In this document: in pieces, positions 1-6,430 of the stretch | Position numbering within the stretch: the stretch's first letter is position 1 | How the letters are laid out: the number at the start of each line of letters is the position of its first letter | Source: CAZWHE01 sp964633825 | Lineage (GTDB): Bacteria; Planctomycetota; B15-G4; CAYZWU01 | Length of the DNA: 7,727 nt | Direction of reading: 5' to 3' | Assembly (NCBI GenBank): GCA_964633825.1 | Contig: CAZWHE010000176.1 | Location: 1-7,727, forward strand | Position numbers and translations under genes: made by a program | The notes under the pieces: generated by a model | Told to the model about the DNA's origin: nothing | Seen by the model: only the letters and a program-made list of their open reading frames with translations | Database searches by the model: none

Positions 1-2255
1 AGATGGACTACAACTATGAGTCGATCGTGTATTCAGACTTGTACTGGAACAACCTCGACAACACGTTCAACGACGACCATGACAACGACTGGGGCGAAGA
101 AGGAGACACGGGATTCGACCTCTACGCCGAGTTCTACATCGGCCGCGTGACATGCGACACGCCGCAGGATGTCTCCAACTGGCTGAAAAAGAGCTTTTAT
201 TACACGGACGACCAGGACCGCGACTACCTGGACAACGCCGCCTTCTATGGAGGAGACACGGGCTGGAGCTGCCAGGGAGACGACTTCATCGACTACAGCG
301 CCATCAAGGGAACGGACGCCTGGCTCGGCCCGGACCCGGGCGCCGATCCTTATCCCGCGTGGCTGGGATTCCAGTATGGTTTCGAAACGTGGAACCTGGA
401 GAACCTCGGCGCCGAGTACGACATGTCCGTCATGTGGACGGCCGAGCCGCCGAACGCAGGCGGATGGCAGGGTGGAAGCAGTTCAGCCGCCATTACGGGG
501 CTCCGGAACGCCATCTCGGCCGATACGTGCACATTGATCAGCGGCATCGCCCACGCAAACGAGTACATGTCACTCGATGTCTATTACAGCGACTGGGAGT
601 CCCAGTATCACAACACAAAGCCATTCTTCATTACCGACTACGGCTGCCACTGCGGCGACATGGACGCGGCGGACGACGGGATTCTGCACTCCATGCTCTT
701 CCACTCCGACACGGAGCTCGCTTTCGGCTGTGTCTACAACTCCGGCTACGGCTGGGGTAATCTGGTGAACACATGCTCGAGCAGCGCCCTCCAGCAGAAG
801 AGCTTCTGGGACTACATGTTCGACGTGCAGAATAACTCGGGATCGACGGACAACTGGCAGCTCGGAAAGGCGATGGCCTATGCCCGCGATCTCATGGCCC
901 CCACAATCGACTGGGATCCCTCGTACGGCTCGTGGAGGGGCATCATCCAGTGCTGCATCCTCTTTGGCGACCCGGCTCAGAAAATCAAGCCTCCGGCCGT
1001 TCCGCCGATTTTCATGAGCTTTCCCCAGGGTGTTCCCAGCGGAAACTACCCGCCCGGACCCGAAACCGTCATCTCGGTTGAGATCAAGGACGGGCTGGAA
1101 AACTACGTGCCCGGCACGGGCAAGCTCCATTACCGCTTCGATCCGGGCGCCGCTTACACGGAAGCAGCGCTGACCTCGCTCGGCGGTGATCTCTACGAAG
1201 CCCTTCTGCCCAACACATCGCCCGGCGATGAACCGGAATTCTACTTCAGCGCACAGGGGGACGGCGGCACCACGATCACGGCCCCCTGGAACGCCCCCGC
1301 CCAGGTCTACGGGTTCGATGTCTATATCACAATTGAGATGCTCCATGACGACTTCGAGACCGACACGGGCTGGACGGTGGAAGACGTCAATGTCTCCACC
1401 GGAACGTGGGAGCGATGCGACCCCAACCCGACTACCGGGCAGCAGGTCGCCCCGGTGGACGACAACCCGGCCGGCACGGGCACGATGTGCTATGTCACCG
1501 AAAACGGCCCTTCAGGCGCCTACTATGCCGACCATGACATCGACGGCGGTCCGACGCGGCTCATATCGCCGACACTCGACCTGTCGAGCGGCGACGCCGA
1601 CGTCAGCTGTTACGTCTGGTTCTACGGGCGCGACGGGGACGATCCGTTCAAAGTCGACGTCTCCAACGACAACGGCTCGAGCTGGACAAACGTGTACACA
1701 ACGAAATCCAGCACCGGCGCCTGGTCCCATTTTAGTTTTTCCGTGGGCGACTACGTGACGCCCAACGCTCAGATCAAGGTGCGATTCAGCGCCCAGGATC
1801 AACCGAACAACTCGATCACGGAAGCCGGTCTGGACGATTTCAGGATCATACGCATCGTCACCGATCCCTCTCTCTGGGCCGACTCGTACGACATCGCCGG
1901 AAGCGCGGGCTGTGACATCGACATCAGCCTCGACGCGGGCCCGGCCCTGGCGAACCGCGATTATACGCTGGTCGCCGGCGGCAGCGGCCATCTCCCGGGA
2001 ACGACCCTGCCGGGAGGCAATGTTCTGCCCCTCAACCTGGACGGCATCAGCAGCTATGTCCTGGGACACCTGAACAGCATCTACTTCGTGAACTGGCAGG
2101 GAACGCTCGACAGCCAGGGTGCGGCCTCCGCCAGGCTGAACTCGAACGGTCCCGTTCCGGTGCAATACATCGGAACAACACTGACCCTCGCATACACTCT
2201 TCACACTGGTTACGATTTCGTCTCGAATCCGATCTTTATCGAGATCGCTCCTTGA
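1..2255 (+). CDS. C25 (gingipain-like) cysteine protease, 5'-truncated, with C-terminal beta-sandwich modules
   Basis: Probable secreted endopeptidase of clan CD, family C25. The gene enters from the left edge: an ATG lies at base 3, but there is no room to see an RBS and the family's N-terminal half is missing, so the true start is upstream. Residues below are counted from that ATG. Residues 1-330 fit the C25 catalytic domain: SDLYWNNLD and DLYAEFYIGR, a His184 in GIAHANE, and Cys215 in TDYGCHCGD. The last aligns with the gingipain D-x-A-C-x-N-G-D nucleophile motif, and the 31-residue His-Cys spacing is close to that of gingipains. The domain closes with the typical LFGDPAQKI. About 335-445 is an Ig-like beta domain, and about 449-625 is a jelly-roll-like domain (starting HDDFETDTGW, ending DDFRI). 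About 630-750 is a module shared with the protein at 6090-7403. It ends with TGA, and that stop aligns with the TAA of the 6090-7403 gene. Family assignment is from motifs only; substrate unknown. Confidence 0.85.
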   Translation, partial: MDYNYESIVYSDLYWNNLDNTFNDDHDNDWGEEGDTGFDLYAEFYIGRVTCDTPQDVSNWLKKSFYYTDDQDRDYLDNAAFYGGDTGWSCQGDDFIDYSAIKGTDAWLGPDPGADPYPAWLGFQYGFETWNLENLGAEYDMSVMWTAEPPNAGGWQGGSSSAAITGLRNAISADTCTLISGIAHANEYMSLDVYYSDWESQYHNTKPFFITDYGCHCGDMDAADDGILHSMLFHSDTELAFGCVYNSGYGWGNLVNTCSSSALQQKSFWDYMFDVQNNSGSTDNWQLGKAMAYARDLMAPTIDWDPSYGSWRGIIQCCILFGDPAQKIKPPAVPPIFMSFPQGVPSGNYPPGPETVISVEIKDGLENYVPGTGKLHYRFDPGAAYTEAALTSLGGDLYEALLPNTSPGDEPEFYFSAQGDGGTTITAPWNAPAQVYGFDVYITIEMLHDDFETDTGWTVEDVNVSTGTWERCDPNPTTGQQVAPVDDNPAGTGTMCYVTENGPSGAYYADHDIDGGPTRLISPTLDLSSGDADVSCYVWFYGRDGDDPFKVDVSNDNGSSWTNVYTTKSSTGAWSHFSFSVGDYVTPNAQIKVRFSAQDQPNNSITEAGLDDFRIIRIVTDPSLWADSYDIAGSAGCDIDISLDAGPALANRDYTLVAGGSGHLPGTTLPGGNVLPLNLDGISSYVLGHLNSIYFVNWQGTLDSQGAASARLNSNGPVPVQYIGTTLTLAYTLHTGYDFVSNPIFIEIAP

Positions 2256-2291
2256 GGGGTGTTTGAAGAAGTTGACGGAAAATATCTATCA

Positions 2292-2324
2292 GTGAGCCTC
2301 CGGCGGCCGACAGCGGAGGCTCAC
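2292..2324 (+). terminator. Perfect 11-bp inverted repeat after the C25 protease gene
   Basis: GTGAGCCTCCG at 2292-2302 is exactly complementary to CGGAGGCTCAC at 2314-2324, with an 11-nt loop. It starts 37 nt after the protease stop and ends 48 nt before the next start codon. A GC-rich stem in this place is typical of a transcription terminator or a 3'-end stabilising hairpin. No T-run follows, so it is not a textbook intrinsic terminator and could work with Rho or only protect the mRNA end. Confidence 0.5.
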
Positions 2325-2372
2325 CGATGAAGGACTCGAACTTTTCAAAACCATTCAACATGGAGGTGCATC

Positions 2373-4052
2373 ATGCGGTTCGTTTTATCCCTCGCCTTTA
2401 TCGCCATCTTTCCCTTGCTCGGTCATTCGGTCACGGTTTATGTTCCCGACAACTACCCTTCCATTCAGGACGCCATCGACGGATCGGCGAACGGCGATGT
2501 CATCATCGTGCGGTCCGGGACTTATCCGGAGAACATCGACTTTACGGGAAAAGCAATAACAGTGGAGAGCGAATCCGGACCTGCCGTCACCACTATCGAC
2601 GGGGGAAGTCCGGCAAATCCAGACTATGGAAGCACTGTCTCCTTCCAAAGCGGTGAAGGAGAGTATTCCATTTTGGACGGTTTTACGATCACCAACGGCA
2701 CGGGAACGCTGGACGGCGGCGGGACCAGCCACAACGGCGGCGGAATCTGGTGCTCCTACGGATCTTCTCCCGTAATCGTCAACAACATTGTCACCGCCAA
2801 CACCGTTGACGGCGAAGGGGGCGGGATCTACTGCGAGAACAGTTCCTCGCCCGACATCATGGACAACGAGATCACCCTGAATTCCACCGGGTCATACGAC
2901 GGCGGCGGCGGAATCTACACCGTAGATGGATCTCCCACGATCGTGAACAATACGATCACCCAGAACACGAGCGGCACGGGCGGCGGGGTCTACTGTAAAA
3001 ACCAAAACCCCATGGTTTGGGACAACGTAATCACGCTGAACATCGCCAACACGTACGGCGGCGGGATATTCCTCGACGGTTCGGGCACCGACTGCAGCGG
3101 CAATACAATCAACCAGAACACGGCCGAATACGGGGGCGGCGGAATCTGGGTCACGGCAAGCGACTCGTCGGACATAGAGAACAATGAGATCGACGGCAAC
3201 TCCATCAACAATACAATATCTTGGGGAGGAGGCGGCATCGGCGTCTATTACTCTAACCCGAGCATCACGAACAACATGATCAGGGGAAACTCGGCCGAAC
3301 TGGGCGGCGGGGTCACCTTCGGCCTCTCTTCCTCGGGCATTCTCACGAACAACACCATCGTGGAAAACACGGCTACCGGCAAGGGGGGCGGCGTCTATTG
3401 CGAATCGTCCACAATGGCAATCACAAGCTCGATCCTCTGGGACAACGCCGCGCCGAACGGACCCGAAATCTACTGGACGGGCAGCTCTTTCAGCATCACC
3501 TACAGCGATATCGAAGGAGGCTGGACGGGTTTGGGAAACATCAACGATCTCCCCTTATTCGTCACCGGTCCGGGGGGCGATTACTATCTCAGCCAGATCG
3601 CGGCCGGCCAGCTGTCGAACAGCCCATGCGTCGACACGGGCAATCCGGGAGGACTCATGATAGACGGAACCACGCGAACCGATGAAGTCCCGGACAGCGG
3701 CGTGGTCGACATGGGCTTTCATTACGAACTGCCGCCTTTCACGCTGACTCTCTCACCCGACCCGCTCGTTGCCGGGCAGTCGGCCACATTCACCTTGATG
3801 TATGGTTCTCCGAACGAGGCGGCATACCTCGTTTACAGCACAGTGGGCCCGGGAAGCGTCTGGATCCCCCAGCTCAACGTGACGATCGACCTTGCCAACC
3901 CGAAGAAAGCCTTCGGCCCCACACCGACCAATTCGAGCGGGAGCGTCAGCTGGACGGTGACGGTTCCAAGCGGCGCCGCGGGGGTGGACGCCTGGCTGCA
4001 GGGCGTGCAGTACGGGCTGGCAACCAACGTGGTTGCAACGACTGTGCAGTGA
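2373..4052 (+). CDS. Secreted right-handed parallel beta-helix repeat protein
   Basis: 559-residue exported protein, probably a surface or extracellular structural, adhesive or carbohydrate-binding protein; no enzyme activity can be assigned. The ATG is preceded by GGAGG at 2362-2366 with 6-nt spacing. Residues 1-19 form a signal peptide (MRF, then a hydrophobic stretch ending LLGHS). Residues 20-80 are the usual entry of this family (VYVPDNYPSIQDAIDG, then GDVIIVRSGTYPENIDF). About 80-360 holds nine turns marked by GGG(I/V)(Y/W/F), alternating with N-N-x-I-x-x-N asparagine ladders, as in parallel beta-helices. After about 455 comes a separate beta-sandwich (LTLSPDPLVAGQSATF to the end, VVATTVQ). 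I recognise this module as common at the C-termini of secreted proteins in Planctomycetota-like genomes. It differs from the module of the flanking protease. The start of a paralogue lies at 7598. Pectate-lyase-like catalysis cannot be excluded, but no catalytic motif was recognised. Confidence 0.88.
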   Translation: MRFVLSLAFIAIFPLLGHSVTVYVPDNYPSIQDAIDGSANGDVIIVRSGTYPENIDFTGKAITVESESGPAVTTIDGGSPANPDYGSTVSFQSGEGEYSILDGFTITNGTGTLDGGGTSHNGGGIWCSYGSSPVIVNNIVTANTVDGEGGGIYCENSSSPDIMDNEITLNSTGSYDGGGGIYTVDGSPTIVNNTITQNTSGTGGGVYCKNQNPMVWDNVITLNIANTYGGGIFLDGSGTDCSGNTINQNTAEYGGGGIWVTASDSSDIENNEIDGNSINNTISWGGGGIGVYYSNPSITNNMIRGNSAELGGGVTFGLSSSGILTNNTIVENTATGKGGGVYCESSTMAITSSILWDNAAPNGPEIYWTGSSFSITYSDIEGGWTGLGNINDLPLFVTGPGGDYYLSQIAAGQLSNSPCVDTGNPGGLMIDGTTRTDEVPDSGVVDMGFHYELPPFTLTLSPDPLVAGQSATFTLMYGSPNEAAYLVYSTVGPGSVWIPQLNVTIDLANPKKAFGPTPTNSSGSVSWTVTVPSGAAGVDAWLQGVQYGLATNVVATTVQ

Positions 4053-4121
4053 TCGATGTTAATTCCGGACATTACGTAAGTTCTTGTAGAGATATAAAAT
4101 AGGATATCGTATCAAATTAAC

Positions 4122-4150
4122 TTGCTTTTAAGGCTCGTTGTAAATATAAT
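4122..4150 (+). promoter_or_regulatory. Candidate sigma70-type promoter for the subtilase/FG-GAP operon
   Basis: TTGCTT at 4122-4127 and a perfect TATAAT at 4145-4150 are separated by 17 nt, the optimal spacing. The -35 box matches consensus only in its TTG half. Transcription would start near 4157 and give a leader of about 225 nt before the subtilase ATG. AT-rich DNA produces such matches by chance, so this is a candidate only. Confidence 0.45.
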
Positions 4151-4273
4151 TTCTAGTAGATTTCATTTCGAATGAGCCTATTAGAATTATTTGCCTGATT
4201 TCATAGTCCCGAATTCCCGATTAAGCCTTTGCCAGATTCTAGTCACTATTAAAAGTTGATTGAAGCCCGAGGG

Positions 4274-4307
4274 GCCGGAGGTCGGAGATTGACCGCCCGG
4301 CTTTCTT
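4274..4307 (+). terminator. Terminator-like GC-rich hairpin upstream of the subtilase gene
   Basis: GCCGG (4274-4278) pairs with CCGGC (4297-4301), and GGTC (4280-4283) pairs with GACC (4291-4294). The stem is broken by one unpaired base on the left and two on the right, and the loop is GGAGATT. It is followed directly by TTTCTT and further T-rich sequence. It could end transcripts from the beta-helix gene. Because it lies downstream of the promoter candidate at 4122-4150, it could also act as an attenuator in the subtilase leader. Confidence 0.4.
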
Positions 4308-4382
4308 GTCATTTTGTCATTACCCCGAACCTTGCTTTTTTTCAGAAGGAAAAACACCTCCGACCCGAAAGGAGAACCGCTC

Positions 4383-6077
4383 ATGTCCCATTTTTCAACT
4401 CATCAAAAACCGACTTCCGTCACGCGCAAGAACCCGGCCTGGAGCAGCCTGGTTTTTTTGTTCTTTATTCTGATCGCCGCACCGTGGACGAGCGCTTCGA
4501 ATGACTCTCCCATTGCGGACCAGGGCGTTTTCAAGGCGGATTATTTCGAGATACCCGGGGTGCGCGAATTCTCGTCGCGTCTCATTGCACGCCCCCTGCA
4601 GCCCGAAGCGCTATTGAAAACGGGAGCGACCCGATCCGAAGCCGCAGCGTCCGTCGCATCGGCCCGCCGGGAGATGGACAGGTTCGAAATCATCCGCCAT
4701 GTCCCGGAAACGGACGAATATATTTTCTACGTGCCCGAGGGATCGACAGAGAACGAGACAACGAGCGATCTGATCGAGAAGAAGGTTTTCCAGTACGTCG
4801 AACCGGACTGGATCGTTTATCCCGTCGGGACCCCCAATGATCCGAAGTTCTCGAACCAGTGGCACCATCAGGCCAACCGGATGCAGTCGGCGGACGGGTG
4901 GGACATTCACACGGGAAACTCCACGGTGGCCGTCGGAATCTGCGACACGGGCGTGCTGACGACACACCAGGACCTGCAGCTTCATCGGCTGGAGGGTTAC
5001 AACGCCGTTGACCGCAAGTGGGAATCGAACGGCGGCAACATCGGTCCTGTTGCATCGCACGGCACACTGACCACGGGATGCGCCGCGGCCAACGGAAACA
5101 ACGGGGTCGGCGTCGTGGGCGTCGGCTGGAACCTGAGCCATCGCATGCTGCGTGTTTCCAATTCCTCGGGCGGAGGCGCCTACCTGAGCGACCTGCAGCA
5201 CGCCGCGCGGGTCTCTGTCGACAACGGGGACAAGGTCTCCAGCATCAGCTACAGCGGTGTCGATTCGAGCTCCAACCTGACGACCGCCACGTATGTCAAG
5301 AACAACGGCGGCCTCATGGTCTGGGCAGCCGGCAACGACGGGCGCAACCTGACCCTCGGGGATCGCGACAACGACGACTTGATCGTTGCGGGCGCCACAG
5401 ACCAGAACGACAACAGCGCCTCCTTTTCGAACTATGGCAAGTTCGTCGACCTTGTTGCTCCCGGTGTGGACATCTACACGACGCACAGCAGCGGCAACTC
5501 GAGCTACACATCGTCGAGCGGCACGAGCTTCTCCTGCCCCCTGACCGCCGGTCTCTGCGCCCTGATCTTTTCCGCCAACTCATCGCTCACGCCTGACCAG
5601 GTGGAAAACACTCTCAAGCAGTCGGCCGACGATCTCGGCACAAGCGGTGTGGACAACACTTTTGGATATGGCCGCATCAATGTGAACGAAGCGATGTTGA
5701 TTTCTGGAGGCGGCGGCGACCCGATCACGGACATCAAGGTCAACGGCTCCGACGGATTTCTGAGTGTTTCCCACACCCAGTCCGTTCCGATAACGATCTC
5801 TCTCGATCCCGGCGACCAGGCCGGAGTCGCCCACGACTGGTGGATCTTTGTCCTGAAGGACTGGAGCACCACGTTTTACTGGAGCCCGCCGACCAGCTGG
5901 ATCCCTTCCGGAACCCCGATCCGCAGCTATAACGGCGGATTGGTGGCGGTGAACAGCTATACCGTCGCCCAGGGGAATATTCCCGTGGGTTGGTATACAT
6001 TCACATTCGCCGTGGACGCCCTGGACAACACTTACCAGGGGACATTCATCGACACTTGCGAAGTCCAGTCATACTGA
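4383..6077 (+). CDS. Secreted S8 family serine protease (subtilase)
   Basis: 564-residue exported endopeptidase with a complete active site. The ATG at 4383 is chosen because GGAG (4371-4374) stands 8 nt upstream and a good signal peptide follows: K/R-containing N-region, hydrophobic core SLVFLFFILIAAPW, likely cleavage after TSA at residue 38. A TTG at 4314 in the same frame would add 23 residues that spoil this signal. About 50-155 looks like an I9-type propeptide (DEYIFYVPEG, then YVEPDWIVYP). Catalytic Asp188 lies in ICDTGV, His226 in SHGT, oxyanion Asn318 in AAGND and Ser382 in GTSFSCP. These spacings match subtilisin-type enzymes. About 445-564 is a C-terminal beta-rich module (starting ITDIKVNGSDG, with DPGDQAGVAHDWW), a type I know from other secreted proteins of uncultivated bacteria. 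The stop is a tandem TGA TAA, which argues for firm termination. The next gene starts 12 nt later, so the two are probably co-transcribed. Substrate unknown; extracellular protein degradation or processing of surface proteins is an inference. Confidence 0.93.
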   Translation: MSHFSTHQKPTSVTRKNPAWSSLVFLFFILIAAPWTSASNDSPIADQGVFKADYFEIPGVREFSSRLIARPLQPEALLKTGATRSEAAASVASARREMDRFEIIRHVPETDEYIFYVPEGSTENETTSDLIEKKVFQYVEPDWIVYPVGTPNDPKFSNQWHHQANRMQSADGWDIHTGNSTVAVGICDTGVLTTHQDLQLHRLEGYNAVDRKWESNGGNIGPVASHGTLTTGCAAANGNNGVGVVGVGWNLSHRMLRVSNSSGGGAYLSDLQHAARVSVDNGDKVSSISYSGVDSSSNLTTATYVKNNGGLMVWAAGNDGRNLTLGDRDNDDLIVAGATDQNDNSASFSNYGKFVDLVAPGVDIYTTHSSGNSSYTSSSGTSFSCPLTAGLCALIFSANSSLTPDQVENTLKQSADDLGTSGVDNTFGYGRINVNEAMLISGGGGDPITDIKVNGSDGFLSVSHTQSVPITISLDPGDQAGVAHDWWIFVLKDWSTTFYWSPPTSWIPSGTPIRSYNGGLVAVNSYTVAQGNIPVGWYTFTFAVDALDNTYQGTFIDTCEVQSY

Positions 6078-6089
6078 TAAAGGAGAACA

Positions 6090-6401
6090 ATGAAGAACCG
6101 ACTTATTATTTCCGCCGCTGCGATCATCATTCTCGGCACGGGAGTTGTTTGGGCGGACACGCCGGAACTGGAGCCCGCGATCTATATTCAGGACGGGCAA
6201 CAGAACCTGGAAGTGACGCTCTACTCGATTCCGACCTCCGTGGATTGGAACAACGACGGAAAGAAGGACCTGGTCATCGGACAGCTCTTGTTCGGTTATG
6301 TCTGGCTCTACCTGAACACGGGAACCGACCTCAATCCCGTCTTTGACGGAGGTTCCATGATCGGATCGAACGACACACCGATCTCGGTTTCCTGGGGATG
6401 A
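6090..6401 (+). CDS. FG-GAP/VCBS repeat protein, N-terminal part up to an in-frame TGA
   Basis: First part of what reads as one gene spanning 6090-7403. AGGAGA at 6081-6086 supports the ATG. Residues 1-22 form a clean signal peptide (MKNRL, hydrophobic core, cleavage after VVWA). The first beta-propeller repeat follows, with the calcium-loop motif DWNNDGKKD and the blade sequence VWLYLNTGTDLNPVF. The second repeat has just begun when TGA occurs at codon 104 (6399-6401). A 103-residue product would hold only one full repeat and is unlikely to fold as a propeller. The frame continues without shift into the rest of the protein at 6402-7403. Either the codon is read through (for example as selenocysteine), or the gene is broken by one substitution, or the base is a sequencing error. 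The gene starts 12 nt after the subtilase stop, which suggests a shared operon. Confidence 0.8.
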   Translation: MKNRLIISAAAIIILGTGVVWADTPELEPAIYIQDGQQNLEVTLYSIPTSVDWNNDGKKDLVIGQLLFGYVWLYLNTGTDLNPVFDGGSMIGSNDTPISVSWG

Positions 6402-6430
6402 TGCACAGGCGCGGCTCCACAAGTTGTGGA
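6399..6430 (+). other. In-frame UGA codon with a downstream hairpin (possible recoding site)
   Basis: TGA at 6399-6401 interrupts the FG-GAP gene, with G before it and Cys (TGC) after it. Starting 14 nt after the TGA, TCCACA (6416-6421) pairs perfectly with TGTGGA (6425-6430) around the loop AGT. Bacterial SECIS elements are small hairpins just downstream of the UGA with a G early in the apical loop. This hairpin meets those loose conditions, but such hairpins are common by chance. A nonsense mutation or a base-call error explains the TGA at least as well. Confidence 0.3.

Larger units (their letters stand above)
4053..4382. other. 330-nt AT-rich intergenic region, no gene seen
   Basis: The stretch between the beta-helix gene and the subtilase gene is clearly richer in A+T than the coding DNA around it, especially 4060-4260. 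It contains the 8-bp palindrome TTACGTAA (4072-4079), a promoter candidate (4122-4150), a GC-rich terminator-like hairpin (4274-4307) and the subtilase RBS (GGAG at 4371-4374). No convincing open frame with an RBS was found on either strand, and no structured RNA was recognised. Confidence 0.6.

Noticed and set aside
570..1346. Minus-strand open frame opposite the C25 protease
   Set aside because: It is an antisense shadow with no recognisable domain, in a region where the + strand clearly encodes the C25 domain.
2681..3430. Short repeating GGCGGCGGAATC-like DNA as a CRISPR or satellite array
   Set aside because: The units are uneven and are explained by the GGG(I/V)(Y/W) turns of the encoded beta-helix.
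4306..4319. Two overlapping TTGTCA boxes (also seen at 7482) as a promoter for the subtilase
   Set aside because: No -10 box occurs at a workable distance downstream; the repeat of TTGTCATTTT at both places may be chance.
4314..4382. TTG at 4314 as the subtilase start, adding 23 residues
   Set aside because: It has no Shine-Dalgarno sequence, and the added residues spoil the signal peptide. The ATG at 4383 has GGAG 8 nt upstream and a good signal sequence.
4187..4384. Small minus-strand frame in the AT-rich intergenic region
   Set aside because: It has no convincing RBS, its composition looks random, and it overlaps the subtilase leader elements.
4611..5486. Long minus-strand open frame opposite the subtilase
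   Set aside because: It is a shadow of the GC-rich coding strand: low-complexity Arg/Val/Gly-rich translation, no RBS, fully inside a well-supported gene.
6399..6401. Genome-wide reassignment of UGA to Gly or Trp
   Set aside because: TGA ends the C25 gene exactly at the end of a module whose other copy ends with TAA, and TGA also ends the beta-helix and subtilase genes at natural positions.
6426..6428. GTG at 6426 as an independent gene start
   Set aside because: It has no RBS and no signal peptide, lies within a conserved repeat motif, and the coding similarity already begins upstream of it.
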